This document shows positions 30,938 through 42,265 of a stretch of DNA of 64,000 nt, piece after piece. Source of the DNA: Apiospora phragmitis (Eukaryota; Ascomycota; Sordariomycetes; Amphisphaeriales; Apiosporaceae). Both the position numbers and the translations under genes were made by a program. The notes below the pieces were generated by a model. It had not been told where the DNA came from. It did no database searches and saw nothing but the letters and a program-made list of their open reading frames with translations. The stretch's first letter is position 1, and each line of letters begins with the position of its first letter. The stretch covers positions 2,356,001 through 2,420,000 of the forward strand of contig JAQQWL010000011.1 in the NCBI GenBank assembly GCA_038363925.1, written 5' to 3'.

Positions 30938-30945
30938 TATATAAG
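30938..30945 (+). promoter_or_regulatory. TATA box of the GPI-anchored protein gene
   Basis: TATATAAG about 205 bp upstream of the ATG at 31143. It is followed by a CT-rich stretch (about 30965-31010) typical of fungal transcription starts. This pattern suits a strongly expressed wall-protein gene and implies a 5' leader of about 130-170 nt. Confidence 0.6.
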
Positions 30946-31142
30946 TCACGTCTCTCCATGATTGACAACTCTTCTTTCCTTTCCCTCCTCACCCACACAC
31001 GCTCACTAGCAAACAAACCCTGACTTATCAGTCACATTCATTCGTTATTACAGCATACCTAATTTGCTCTAACTACCTAATAATCCTCACGACAATCAAC
31101 CACTCTTCCCGAGTAACCTAATACCCCGACAAATCAGTCAAG

Positions 31143-31843
31143 ATGCAGTACTCTTTCGCCCTTGCCGCCCTCGTTGCTGGTGCTTCCGCCCAGTACCAGG
31201 TTGCTCCCCCTCCTGCTGCTGCCAGCTCCAGCTCTGCTGTTGCCACCACCAGCGCCACTCAGGCCGTTACCTCTGCCACTAAGAGCACCGCCGCCGTTGA
31301 GTCCAGCAAGAGCACCCCGGCCGCCACCTACCCCGTGATCGCCACCACCAACGGCACCACCATCTCCTCGCAGGTCGTCAAGTACACCACTGAGGTCGTC
31401 GACAAGTACACCACCTACTGCCCCGGCCCCACTCAGATCACCTACGGCACCAAGACCTACACCGTCACTGCCCCCACCACTCTGACCATCACCGACTGCC
31501 CTTGCACCGTCAGCAAGCCCGTCTTCACCACCTCCGCTGTCCAGTGCAACGGCGCTCAGTGCTCCGGCAAGCCCGTTCCCGTAAGTTGCTTACTACTACC
31601 CCTTTTTGGATATATAGAAACCACCGTACTGACTCGATATTCCTCTAGCCCCCTACCTACAACAACGGCACCGTTCCCGCTGTCCCAGCCCAACCCACCA
31701 CTCTGGCTCCCGCTCCCACCGGTGGCTACCCCACCCAGCCTACCAAGGCCACCACCCCCGGTGCCCCCATCCCCACTGCCGGTGCCGGCAAGGCCGCTGC
31801 TTTCGGTGGCCTCGTCGGTCTCGTCGGTCTCCTGGCTCTGTAA
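31143..31843 (+). CDS. GPI-anchored cell-wall protein, Ser/Thr-rich
   Basis: Two exons, 31143-31580 and 31649-31843 (GTAAGT...CTCTAG intron), give 210 residues. An N-terminal signal peptide ([16 protein letters not shown]) is followed by an Ala/Ser/Thr-rich stretch. Next comes a conserved core (about 75-125) reading [20 protein letters not shown] and [17 protein letters not shown], a pattern common in ascomycete wall glycoproteins. Four cysteines lie in and just after this core. A Pro/Thr linker leads to a hydrophobic C-terminus ([16 protein letters not shown]) preceded by small residues (TAGAGK), as expected for GPI attachment. Strong codon bias to C at third positions, plus the TATA box, suggests high expression. 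Likely structural; the exact role is unknown. Confidence 0.87.
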
Positions 31844-32952
31844 ATCGACCTTGCTTGCTTTCGCATTCACGTCTAGCTCACGATTTTCTATGTCGATAAT
31901 ACTTTAATTCGTGGGATGATACGCCCTTTTATGACGGGAAAGCAGTATGGTTGGTTTACGGGGTTTGGTGTGGGTTGGACTTCTGGGAGTATACGGCAAC
32001 AATACGGTTTCTTGCATTGCGCTTGGGGGCCCTTGCATAATCTGCAATGCGCATTTTTCGGCCAGGCTTGCAGGATTTCATCTTGATTCTTGTAATATCT
32101 CGTCTCGGTGTTGGGACAACAATACAAATCTCGCCACGGAGGATTTTATCGATGTGTGCGGTCTCCAAGAACCCTGGGATGGACAGCAGAGAATGGCGTT
32201 TCTTTCTACGACTTCCTGCCGCTAATTATACTTGTTTTCGATAGAGGTCTATATGGGAAAGAGATCGCTGCCTCTGGCAAAACAATCAATCCATCACAGT
32301 TCTTCCACTACCTATCTCCGCTTCGCCCAAGAAGTGTTCTCCCCATGTTTTTGTTTCTATCCTCGTGCTTTGCCTGCTTCTCTTTCCTGTACAAACTTAA
32401 GAGTCACTTTGTTCAATATGTAATGGCAGAGCCGGGGAAGTTTGCAACCACGAAAAAGCTGGATGTTTTATCGGTCTTTGCTCAAGACTTTGTACACCCG
32501 CGGGTGTCAGCGAGCCTTCCTGTACTATAGATATCAAAGGCAAAGTTGACATTCGCCAGGAAGACCGAGTTTTGGTCTGGCGCCTCAACCCTTCTTTTCT
32601 CTTCTCGCGTGTGTCTGTGTGTGCTTAGGTGAACTAGCTGGACTCCGTGTGTATACCCAACTATATGTATGACAAAAGGCGCCGCTGAGCCTTGAGATCC
32701 TTCCCGTTCCCTGTGGCACAATGGCCTGCATCTGGGTAGATCGATAGAATTTCCGGGGCTCTGCATAAATACACAACAGCAAACATGGTGGACGGACCAG
32801 GACCTGCCATCCCAAGTAGATGGGATGAAAATCTAACAAGGTTCTCTACTTCAGAAAGCTCCCGGCGCGATGGGGTATACTCCGTAATATCTAGCCGTCC
32901 GTTCGATCCTCCCATTGTGTCGGTAATGGAGACCCTTAGAGTTGTCGGAGAC

Positions 32953-32979
32953 CTTTCTTTCTTTCTTTCCTTCTTTCTC
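32953..32979. repeat. (TTTC)n microsatellite
   Basis: Imperfect tetranucleotide tract in non-coding sequence. Confidence 0.75.
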
Positions 32980-33186
32980 TGGTCGGACGTTTTCTATCTC
33001 GCGTAGCATTTGTCTCATATTTTGAAACTGCCCTATATGTGTTTACTTTCATCCCTTGCGGGCCCTATCCCTCTATGGTTGCTACTCTGTTCGGCTGATC
33101 CGCCCGGATTGGCGATATTGTCTCGGTTGATCAGCGGGGGAGGGACCATGGTCAAACCGGTTTTCATCCCCTACCACGCGTCGGGA

Positions 33187-33228
33187 AAAGAGAAGAAAAG
33201 AGAAGAAAAGAGAGAGAGAGAGAGAGAA
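33187..33228. repeat. Purine tract (AAGAG)n/(GA)n
   Basis: Two AAAAGAGAAG-type units run into eight or so GA repeats. A low-complexity polypurine stretch in non-coding sequence. Confidence 0.75.
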
Positions 33229-35080
33229 ATTGCCCCGACCCGAGATCCTCAGTTGAAACATGAGCCATCGCGAGGTCACTCTTTCTCGCAACTGACTGCA
33301 AAACATAGGACGCCATGACGCCCCGACTGACCACATTCTCTACGGTCATAGCAATTTAAGGTCAAGATCGACATTCAGAGTCTCGATGGGCTGCTGCCAC
33401 TATTGCTATTTTTACTATTACTTGCTTCTCTCATTCGGGGATATTCGACATCCAAGACACAAATAATTAATTTTTCAGAGTTGATATAAACACACAGCCT
33501 AAAGCAAGGTGAGGGGGTCCAATCGCAGCCCACAGACAGAGATGGGGGGGGATCGAAGTCGTACGCGCAAGCAGCCAGGTCAAGGCCGGTTTGTGATGAA
33601 CCAATCCCCAATTTCCCTGCTCCTGCTGTACCTGCAGTAGCGTAACCCAAAAGAGACTAGAAGAGAGCTGAAGCTGAGTTGTTTCTTCCCCCAAAAGGTC
33701 CACTGGCGCTTGTGCATCCACACCCCCCAACCTGTACCTGCATACCTGTGTAAGTATCCTAAAGCGCCTGAGCTGAGATATGACTGGCAGGCCGAAAGGG
33801 ATCACGGTAACTGCACGCGGCAGAGTGACGCGCTCAGTCAGTCAGCTCAATCTCGGTCAACTGTGGGCACACACCAATGAGAAAATGGGTCTCGAAGATT
33901 CTGCTGCAGGACGCGCATGTGCTTATGCATGGGCAAATTAAAAATAGTATTTGATGATACGTACTTTATGTACATGGCTCTTTCATTCTGCGTGCTAGTA
34001 GAGCAGCCGGGTATGTATTGTAGATGCCGTATCGTATACGCCATTATTCTTGGTCCACTTCGCGACGTACATGTCATAATGAAGTACAGACAGTCCGTTA
34101 GGTACCTACACAGGAGCAGCTAAGCTACTTGATGTAAGTACAATACTCCGTACCAGCTGAGCTCTTTTCCCCAAAGAGACCAATCGGAATTCGGATTGGC
34201 CAAGATGATGTTCAGCCACGTAGGACGGCGTTGAAACAGCCCGAGCCTCGGGGGTAGCCCCCGCCTTTCTGGATAGCCCATCAAATAACAAAAGCCGTTT
34301 GTCGACGGTGCAGGGGACTATCTGTTTCTTAGTTTCCCGGTGCCTACCTCCTACCTATTAGCTGTCTGGCTGCCTCTCCGCTCTATCGATCTATCCCTTA
34401 CCGACATGTTAGACTGTTGCTGAAGTGCGGTGCCCACTCCTCGCCGGCAATGGCCCGGTTGTTGGCGGCCGAAAGCCGAGGTCGTCTTGTCAGGAGGTCA
34501 TGCCGTCAGACGTTGTTCTTGAGTGAGGTCATTGAGTTCCTATGGGAAATGAATGTTGTTGCGACTATGCGCATCTGTCCAATGGTCTCATACTGCAGCG
34601 ATTGGTGGCAGCTGTGTTAGTCAACAAACAGTTCACTACAGCGCTTGATAGCACTTTATTAGTGGTATGACGTAACATTTGAGCAGTGAGCAACCCTCCC
34701 ACTCTGTTTCTTAGAAGGTCGAAGAAATATATCAAATATACCTAACAAAATGCATTCCTACATAGATATATACATGCCTTTTACAGTCAGTTTGGGTCGG
34801 TAATTCTTGTTTCCGTGAGTATCCTAAATCCACTGAAACCTGCTCTACGAGATTGTCGAGCATGACCTCAATGAAGTGAAACTGCTGCTGACTTGGACCA
34901 ATATCGCCACCAAAGACGTGGCGGGGTTCTGAGCACACGCCCATTGCATCATAGGTAAGGTAGTCAGCCATGCTTGGCTGCTCGATACAAAGATATCCAA
35001 TCCATCAATTTCACGACTGCCAAGCTGTAACCAGCCTTATCTTCTTCAATAATTCATCGCGGTAGTAAAGAATAACCAAG

Positions 35081-36688
35081 ATGAAGCCATTTCCAGAAGC
35101 ATCTCAGGCGCGCCCAGCGACTAGCTGGGTCCCGCCCGTCCTCCGCCCACGGTTTACATGGCGATATGTCGCCTGCTCGCTGGCCATCGGCTACGTTCTC
35201 TACAGCTTCGTGGCATCCCGCCATCTGCTCGCCCACCCACTGCCACAGTACAGCGGCCCGCATGCCGTCGGGGCTGTCGACATTGAGGCGTCCGCGTCGT
35301 CGCCTCGGCTCGTCGACCCGGCCCGGTTCAGAGCGACCAACGAGAATGCATTCGAGTTGCGCACCTTCCTCTTCACGCTATACTACCCGGCATCCAAGGG
35401 GCAGCACGTCATCAAGCACCACCACGATTGGATTCCCAAGCCCCTCTCGGTGACCGCGGCTGGCTACGCCAAGTTTGCCCACATTGGCAACTTCTTCACA
35501 AATGCCTTGTTCACCGGCGCCATCAAGCTGTTGGTGGGCAACATCAAGATCCCCACCGGCGTCGACCTACCACTTCTCGGGGACAAGGGCGTGACCCTCG
35601 ACTCATCGTCCACTTCTTCGGAGTCGTCAGGCATTCTGCCCGGTGACGGCGACGAAGTAGAGAAAATCCTGTTGGAGCGCACAGGACATACCACCCAGGA
35701 GGGGTACCCCGTCATCGTCTTCTCCCACGGTATGGCGTCCAGCCGGACAGATTACACACACTACGCCGGCGAGCTGGCTTCGCGGGGCTACGTGGTCGCC
35801 ATGCTCGAGCACCGCGACGGCTCCAGCCCCGGGTCGATCATCCAGGAAGCCGGGCGCGCCGACGAGACCCGTCTGACGTTCCGGATGTCGGAGGTCGAGT
35901 CTGCTGAGGGCCGCGACCTGAAGGAGGACGACTTCAAGAAGGCGCAGCTCGACTTTCGCCAGGCCGAGATCGAGGAGGCGGTGCGCGTGCTGCGGCGCAT
36001 CAACGCCGGCGACGGCGCGGACGTCTTCGCCGCCAACCCGCGGCGCGAGGGCGCGCACCTGCACGACTGGGCCGGCCGCCTCGACACCGACGGCATGATC
36101 GTAGCGGGCCACTCGTACGGCGCGACGGGCGCGATGCAGGCGCTCAAGGGCGGCCCCAGCCAGCAGCGCCCGTTCCGGGGCGCCATCATCCTGGACCCGG
36201 GCAAGCAGAGCGGGCGGCTCAACGACGACATCGACGTGCCGGTCCTGGTGGTGCACAGCAACTCGTGGAGCAGCAAGCGGTCCATGTTCTACGGGCGCGC
36301 GCACTTTGACACTGTGCGCGACATCGTGGCGGGCAACAACAAGCAAGGGCACGACTCGTGGTTCTTGACCTCGCTCGGCACGTCGCACCCGTCGGTCACG
36401 GACGCGCCGCTGCTGGAGCCGCGCCTCCTGAGCTGGACCACGGGCGCGAAGATCGACGTCTACGAGGCCCTGCGCCAGTACGTGCACGTCTCGGAGGACT
36501 TCCTCAAGTTCCTCGCCGACGGCGGGAAGCGCAACCTCTTGGCCGAGCCGGCCGAGTTCCCTGAGTACGACGAAGGCAGGGGCTTCGGCAAGTGGAAGCC
36601 CGGACAGGGCGACGACGACACCAAGGAGAAGGGGGGCGAGTGGGCGGATTGGAGGAAGTACTGGCAGGTGCACGTCTCTGCTGCTTAA
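35081..36688 (+). CDS. Platelet-activating factor acetylhydrolase-like lipase
   Basis: Alpha/beta hydrolase of the PAF-acetylhydrolase (isoform II) family, which removes short or oxidised acyl chains from phospholipids. 535 residues, intronless. A membrane segment at about residues 27-48 suggests anchoring with a lumenal or exoplasmic catalytic domain. The family region starts with the LFTLYYPA segment. The oxyanion-side motif is GYPVIVFSHGMASSRTDY. The nucleophile elbow is GHSYG with Ser345, the acid is Asp372 in ILDPG, and the base is His436 in TSHPSVTD. About 60 residues after the histidine form a charged tail typical of fungal homologues. The gene stands alone, with long intergenic DNA upstream. 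The antisense 365-codon frame (36724-35627) is a shadow of its GC-rich codons. Confidence 0.92.
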   Translation: MKPFPEASQARPATSWVPPVLRPRFTWRYVACSLAIGYVLYSFVASRHLLAHPLPQYSGPHAVGAVDIEASASSPRLVDPARFRATNENAFELRTFLFTLYYPASKGQHVIKHHHDWIPKPLSVTAAGYAKFAHIGNFFTNALFTGAIKLLVGNIKIPTGVDLPLLGDKGVTLDSSSTSSESSGILPGDGDEVEKILLERTGHTTQEGYPVIVFSHGMASSRTDYTHYAGELASRGYVVAMLEHRDGSSPGSIIQEAGRADETRLTFRMSEVESAEGRDLKEDDFKKAQLDFRQAEIEEAVRVLRRINAGDGADVFAANPRREGAHLHDWAGRLDTDGMIVAGHSYGATGAMQALKGGPSQQRPFRGAIILDPGKQSGRLNDDIDVPVLVVHSNSWSSKRSMFYGRAHFDTVRDIVAGNNKQGHDSWFLTSLGTSHPSVTDAPLLEPRLLSWTTGAKIDVYEALRQYVHVSEDFLKFLADGGKRNLLAEPAEFPEYDEGRGFGKWKPGQGDDDTKEKGGEWADWRKYWQVHVSAA

Positions 36689-37026
36689 GAAGATATAGAT
36701 GGAAATCAACCGCCACTTTACCATATGGATGGAGAATTACGACGACACGACAATATATACTACTCACGCAACGAAACTACAGTTGGCTGTGTTTGAAAGA
36801 CAACACATGGTTTCTGCGATTAAGATTGAATTTATACTGATAGAGCAAGGTGGGATAATAATATATGTAAAGTAGATATAATCTATACTACGAATAGAAA
36901 GACGATGCCCTATGTTCAGAGTGCCAGGACTTGAGCACTGTCAAGATTCTTGATGCAAGATTATGGGAATATGAACCAGCGCTAGGCAGTTCTGTCGTGC
37001 TATTCACACCTCCTATCGCGATCCGC
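36689..37026. other. Convergent intergenic region
   Basis: AT-rich 340 bp between the convergent PAF-acetylhydrolase and GH45 genes. Nothing was seen beyond presumptive 3' UTR sequence. Confidence 0.5.
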
Positions 37027-37833
37027 TCAAGCGTTGAAGGCCGGGAATGACGAGTCATCGTTGCGGTGGCAGTTGGAGCGGGCGACGAGCTCGCTCGGAC
37101 ACTGGACCTGCTCGAAGTTGAAGTTGGGGTTGTCGGCGTTCTGGAACCAGTCGAAGCGCCACTCGCAGCCGGCCCGCAGCTGGGACGGGAACGAGGCGCA
37201 CTCGGACCGGCTCGAGATGCCGCCGTACTGCTGGCCCGGGAGCGCCTGGCCGTACTGGCGCGTGCACCCGTCGAAGAGCCCGACGCCGCCGCCCGGCATC
37301 ATCAGGTCAAACTGGTTCGAGCCCAGGTCGCCGCCCGTGTTGGTCGACTGCACGACCATCGTCTTGCCGCTGACGGGGCCCGAGGTGAAGGTGATTCTGC
37401 TTGGGTTAGTTATACGCGTCGAGTGGAAGAGAACGGACGGCAAGAATTGTGAAGCTTTAATGGAAGAGGAAGAGGGAAGAAAAGGAGATAGAAAGGTGAG
37501 AAGGACATACTTGAAGCAGGCGCAGCACGTGGCCGACTCGGCCGCGATGGCGGTGGCGGCGAAGCCGTAGGCGACGTCGTCGTTGACGGCCCAGGGCGAA
37601 TTGTTGGCGCAGGCGAAGGCGGCGCCGCCGTCGCAGCCGGAGGGGGCGTCGGCGTTGGCGACGGGGCTGTTGTTGTTGTCGCACGTCGTCACGGGCTGGC
37701 TCACGGCCGCCTTGCCGGACCACGCGCACGACGTCTTGCAGCAGTCCCAGTACCGCGTCGAGCGGCCGGAGCCCGAGAGGGCGGACGCTGTCGAGGCGGC
37801 CGTGAGGAGGGAGAGGAGGGTTGGGGCGTGCAT
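37027..37833 (-). CDS. GH45 endoglucanase (secreted cellulase), no CBM
   Basis: Endo-beta-1,4-glucanase of family GH45, an inverting enzyme cutting amorphous cellulose outside the cell. Exon 1 is 37833-37511 and exon 2 is 37396-37027, separated by a GTATGT...AAGCAG intron with a CTAAC branch site; the product is 230 residues. A signal peptide covers about residues 1-20. The family signature [12 protein letters not shown] contains the predicted catalytic base Asp30. The predicted catalytic acid is Asp150 in [10 protein letters not shown]. The disulfide-forming cysteine pattern and the [12 protein letters not shown] segment closely resemble Humicola insolens Cel45A. The protein stops right after the catalytic domain, so there is no linker or CBM1. 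A TATA element lies about 140 bp upstream. Confidence 0.95.
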   Translation of the reverse strand: MHAPTLLSLLTAASTASALSGSGRSTRYWDCCKTSCAWSGKAAVSQPVTTCDNNNSPVANADAPSGCDGGAAFACANNSPWAVNDDVAYGFAATAIAAESATCCACFKYVLLTFLSPFLPSSSSIKASQFLPSVLFHSTRITNPSRITFTSGPVSGKTMVVQSTNTGGDLGSNQFDLMMPGGGVGLFDGCTRQYGQALPGQQYGGISSRSECASFPSQLRAGCEWRFDWFQNADNPNFNFEQVQCPSELVARSNCHRNDDSSFPAFNA

Positions 37834-38757
37834 GATTATGTTGATGATGGGGGACTATCGAGTTCTTGGGATCGTGGTATGGTGGGATATGACAAAGGGG
37901 GCGAGCTATGAAGACCAGACTGGATACAGTTGGGACATTACTGCCATGACTTACGCATACAAATACATACTTTATAGATGGTTCGCCGCTCAACCGCTTG
38001 CCCCCTTCCAGGATGGCCTAGATTCCTCGTCGTCATTGTCTCTTGACGTATGGCGCCAGGCTGCCGGGGATCGGCAGACATTTGCATGTTTTATCCCAAA
38101 CAAACGTCGCCCTTGATTGAAAAAGCCCGGCGGCCCAGCTCCGTTGGCCTAAAGCGAACAAAGCCTCACCCCACCTGCCACGAAGGCGGGTTGCGGGCCC
38201 GGCTGGCCAACTTCATATAAATTACACGGGCGGGGATTTCATTTCCTTTTGCGGACGTCTCCGGCGGTGCCGCTGACGCGCAAGAGATGATCCGTCAATG
38301 GGGGGTTATGAAGCCGTTGCTCCTGCGACAGAATGTATACAGTTTCGAGGGATGATGGTGTAGGTGTGTAAGTCTCTGGATACTACCGGTCCGTCCAGAT
38401 TCCTCCGGATCTTGGAACTCGATCTCGGCTGGCACCCGCACTTGCATCGGATCTAAGGGGATAGGGGTATATACACTGCTAGAGGTCAGCCTTGACTGAA
38501 ATGTATGTAGTTATTCAAAACATTCGTGTGAGTACCCTGATGGTGGGCTGGCCATACCCTACGAACATGAAGGGTAGCCACTCCACTCACTTTTCATACA
38601 TCACATATATACCTAGCTAGGGACATCTTTATAGGTCACGGTATATCTTGGACAACTTAATAGTTCTTGGTAATTTTTTTCTTTCTTTATTTGTTCTTAG
38701 CTTTTTTCTTCTCTCTTTTTTTCTTTTCTGTTCTTCCTTTTTTCTTCGCATACTAAA
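37834..38757. other. GH45 promoter region
   Basis: 920 bp between the GH45 gene and the 3' end of the small membrane-protein gene. Contains a TATA box for GH45 and three CreA-type (SYGGRG) hexamers within 400 bp, only slightly above chance, so repression by carbon source is plausible but unproven. A T-rich tract lies at 38677-38750. Confidence 0.5.
37969..37976 (-). promoter_or_regulatory. TATA box of the GH45 gene
   Basis: TATAAAGT on the minus strand, about 140 bp upstream of the GH45 start codon. Confidence 0.55.
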
Positions 38758-39269
38758 TTAAAAGATCCCAGACCTTACATCGCCGATGGTGACGGTAATG
38801 GTGATGGGTGAAAACAGAGAAACAGAGCAGACGCAACCGTTAACTAGCAGGAGAGAGGGTTAGTGAGGTATTACGTGGACATACCTGTAATCTCCCACGA
38901 CCACAGCCAGGACAAGACGAGAGGAAGGCCACCCATACGAAGAACTAGGATTGTGTGCCCAAGGACCGTCGTCGCCCACTGCCCTATGTCGCTCCATGGC
39001 TTTGGACAGTGGGGGCTGTTGGGCTCACTGCAGAAGAAGACAAACAGGCAGACGAAGACGCAGAACATGCCACATCCACAGAACCAGACGGTCATGAACA
39101 GCAGTGACAACAGACTGAATAGAAATGACCAAAACGTACGAATGAGCCTGAGGCTGAGCCTGAAGCTGTAATAGCCTATCAGAAGCGCCACGATGACGCA
39201 GCCGGTTGCGAAGGCGATATTCCAGCCCGACATCTCGTCGGGTTGACTCCATTGTTGCAAATTCATCAT
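38758..39269 (-). CDS. Hypothetical small membrane protein
   Basis: Exon 1 is 39269-38885: 128 codons opening MMNLQQWSQPDEMSGW, followed by two or three hydrophobic segments (about 17-36, 43-80 and 108-125), with several cysteines in the second. A GTATGT donor, an ACTAAC branch site and a CTGCTAG acceptor define a possible 41-nt intron. Exon 2 (38843-38758) then adds 28 residues, for 156 in total. At 41 nt this would be an unusually short intron; if it is not removed the protein ends shortly after residue 130. A TATA box on the same strand at 39388-39396 supports a real promoter. I do not recognise a family, and the frame could still be fortuitous. Confidence 0.45.
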
Positions 39270-40252
39270 TTGCGAGAAGTAGATAGATAGATATAGAGAC
39301 GAGAGTAAGCTGGTGGGTGTTCGTGTTGTTGTTGTTGTCGTGGTTGGTTTGGGTTTAACTTTTGTTTTTGAAGGACCGTCGCCGAGGATTTATATACCCG
39401 GCGACGGCGATGGTAACAACCCGGCCGTTGTTGTTGCGAATCGAAACAAGCCGACTGGTTCTGTTTCACAAGCATATCGTCCAGAAACGAGTAGGGTGTT
39501 TTCTTACAGTGTGCACAGCACCACTTCTTTGATGATGAGCATTTCATTTCTTTGTCTCTCTTCGTTATGAACATCCGTCCTTTGTCCCCCTGCTGTTCGT
39601 TCTCCATTATTAAGTAAAATAGTCAGTGGTTCCGCGCTCAACCCCCCACTAATCCATCCCCAATAGAGACGGGACAGGCCTGCCACAGGGCAATTGCCGC
39701 TGCTATCAGGGCTTACCTTACCTACCTTACCTCAACCGTCGATGCGACACACATCGACCTTCCTATCTAGGCCAAGACCCTTCTGCAATCGTGCAACGTC
39801 TTCGCGGTATCAAGACTGTGTAACGCCCGACACGCTACCACTTATCATGAGGGGGTATCGCAACATGATGTCAGTCGGCGTCGGGATATAGCCCGTAGAC
39901 CGTAGATACCGCTCAACTCGACATGGCGATCTCGGGATGCTACTACAATGGGCTGATTCGGGTCAACCCAGCGAGGCCTTATCACTGCTTTTACGTGATG
40001 ATAAATGGCATATGTAGACACACTTTCACAACATCTATGTCTTGTTGATAAGAATTGACGATAAACTGGCACGGATCGTCGTACCGATTACGGCCACCTT
40101 CCTCGTTGTTTCTGCTGCCCGGCTCCCTCTCTCTTGAGGTCGTAACAAATTATTTTCCAGCATTGTCATTTATTTCACACCCGTCGCCACTAGTTGCTGG
40201 GAAAGCAGAGGTCTGCGCAGAACAACCGAGGCAGGCAGGGCAATTTTGTACC
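39270..40252. other. Divergent promoter region of the small membrane protein and MFS genes
   Basis: About 1 kb. The left part has the minus-strand TATA box at 39388-39396. The middle contains a short CTTACCTTAC repeat near 39713-39731. No frame is supported. Confidence 0.5.
39388..39396 (-). promoter_or_regulatory. TATA box upstream of the small membrane-protein gene
   Basis: TATATAAAT on the minus strand, about 120 bp upstream of the ATG at 39269. Confidence 0.45.
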
Positions 40253-42265
40253 ATGACAGGAGACGGCGAGAAGGCCTCGGCCCCGCCCGAGTATGACACC
40301 AACCCGCCCGACGGCCACTCCTCCTCCGCCCCTATGACGACGCGGACATCGAGAAGACGGGCTCCGCGCCGGCGGCGCCGAAACCGGACGACGTCCACGC
40401 CGGCACGGTACTCCAGCACGCCGACAAGAACGATGCCGACGAGGCTTACAAGGTCCTCGTCGGCCACGCGGGCGAGACCGTCGTCATGACCCCGGCGGAG
40501 GAGAAGAAGCTGCTGCGCAAGATCGACCGCAACCTGATGCCGCTGCTCTGTATCGTGTACGGGCTGAACTATCTTGACAAGACGACCGTGTCCTACGCCT
40601 CTGTCATGGGGTTGAAGGTAACTTTGCCGCTCCAAGCACAAGTACCGTGAAATCGAATTATACATGCTGACATGTTGTTAACAGACGGATATCAACCTCG
40701 TCGGTGAGTTCTGCATTGGGTATACTATACACTTGAAGCGAGTGTGCACTAACCAGTACTTTAAAGGCCAGGACTACTCTTGGATCGGATCCATGTTCTA
40801 TTTCGGTTACCTGTTCTGGGAATACCCAACGAATCGTCTTCTGCAACGACTGCCCTTGGCCAAGTATTCGGCGTTCAATGTCATCATGTGGGGGCTAACC
40901 CTATGCTGCATGGCCGCGGTTAAGAACTTCGCTGGTGCAATGACGGGTCTGTAACCCTGGTTTATCATACGGTGAATCTTGTTGCTAATCCTTCCTAGTG
41001 CGATTCTTCCTCGGAGTCTTCGAGGCGGCCGTATCACCTGGTTTTGCTCTATTTACTAGTCAATGGTGTAAGTCACTCTCGATGAATAACGGTCAATCGC
41101 AACAGTTGTTGACGGCATTGTGCAGATACGATCAGCGAGCAGGGTAGCCGGACTGGTATCTGGTTCAGCTTCAACGGCGTCGGCCAGATCGTCGGCGGAT
41201 GCGTTGCGTACGGCATCGCCGCGGGGACCAAGCACCACCCGGTGGCCATCAAGTCCTGGCAGCTCGTCTTCCTGGTCATCGGGCTCTTCACCGCCGCCAT
41301 GGGCGCCCTCTTCCTCTGGCTCATGCCCGACAGCCAGCTCAACGCCCGCTTCCTCACGCCCAAGGAGCGGGTCATGGCGGTCGAGCGCATCCGGGTGAAC
41401 CAGCAGGGCGTGGGGAACAAACACTTCAAGTGGTATCAATGCAAGGAGGCTCTGACCGATCCCATGATCTGGGCTTTTGTGTTCTACAGTCTCGTTGCCG
41501 ACATCCCTAACGGTGAGCCACTTTTTGCTTGGGCGACGGATGGCATCTGAACTATCAAGACTGACTTGTGTCGACAGGCGGGATAAGCAATTTCTTCTCG
41601 CAGCTTATCGTCTCTTTCGGGTATTCGCCCGAGGAATCTCTTCTGCTGGGTATCCCCGGAGGCGCGGTCGAGGTGGTAGCTCTGATTGCATGCGGATATC
41701 TTGGTGACAAATACAAGAACAGACTGGTAGGTTCAGTATTGTCTTGAAGTAGCACATGGTCGCTAATGGCCTTTCAGCTTTTCTCTACTGTGGGTATGAT
41801 CATCGCCATACTCGGCATGCTCTTGATTGCATGCCTCCCGGCGAGCAACAGCCCAGGCCGTCTCGTTGGATACTACCTAACACAAGCCTCGCCCACACCA
41901 TTCGTCGCATTGCTGTCCCTGATCTCGACAAATGTGGCCGGGTGGACGAAAAAGACGACTGTTGCTGCCATGTATCTTATCGGCTACTGCGTGGGCAACA
42001 TCATCGGCCCCCAGGTGTTTCGAGGTAAGCTACCGACTCCCTCCATCTTGGGGCTACAGATCATGGCTAACCAACTTCATGTGTTACAGACAAGGATGCA
42101 CCACAATACAGGCCGGCCGAGATCACCATTGTGGTTTGCTATGCTGTCAGCTTGGTGGATTTGCTCTTTATTTATATGTGGTGCAAGCGCCAGAACAAGA
42201 AAAAGGCAGTGATTCGTGCGGCGCCGGGTACGAAAAACTACAAGGCCAAGAGTTCTTGGATTTGA
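40253..42265 (+). CDS. MFS transporter, allantoate permease/anion:cation symporter family, one run indel
   Basis: Plasma-membrane symporter of the Dal5/Tna1-like family, which in fungi takes up allantoate, nicotinate, small peptides or other carboxylates. Eight exons: 40253-40617, 40685-40703, 40767-40946, 40999-41067, 41126-41512, 41578-41726, 41778-42024 and 42090-42265. The second is a 19-nt micro-exon (TDINLV). Family landmarks are LCIVYGLNYLDKTTVSYAS (TM1), FYFGYLFWEYPTNRLLQRLP, RFFLGVFEAAVSPGF, the central loop, and NIIGPQVFRDKDAPQYRPAE before the last span. The N-terminal tail changes frame at the CCCC run 40329-40332, where one C seems missing. Restoring one base makes 1593 nt, or 530 residues, with all splice phases correct. 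The gene is upstream of and co-oriented with an acyl-CoA synthetase (693 bp gap). Substrate is not deducible. Confidence 0.92.

Larger units (their letters stand above)
26552..31142. other. 4.6 kb gene-poor interval
   Basis: Only short frames occur here, the longest being 27401-28030 on the minus strand (209 codons) with unbiased codon use and no family resemblance. A trinucleotide tract lies at 26904-26928. Three small overlapping frames at 28690-29100 also lack recognisable content. The last 200 bp are the promoter and leader of the GPI-protein gene. A long non-coding transcript or a fast-evolving orphan gene cannot be excluded. Confidence 0.45.
31844..35080. other. 3.2 kb intergenic interval with simple repeats
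   Basis: No frame with recognisable content. Contains a (TTTC)n tract at 32953-32979 and a purine tract at 33187-33228. The last 250 bp form the promoter and leader of the PAF-acetylhydrolase gene. Confidence 0.5.

Noticed and set aside
35627..36724. 365-codon antisense frame over the PAF-acetylhydrolase gene
   Set aside because: Caused by high third-position GC of the real gene; composition is Val/Arg/Leu-rich with no fold signature.
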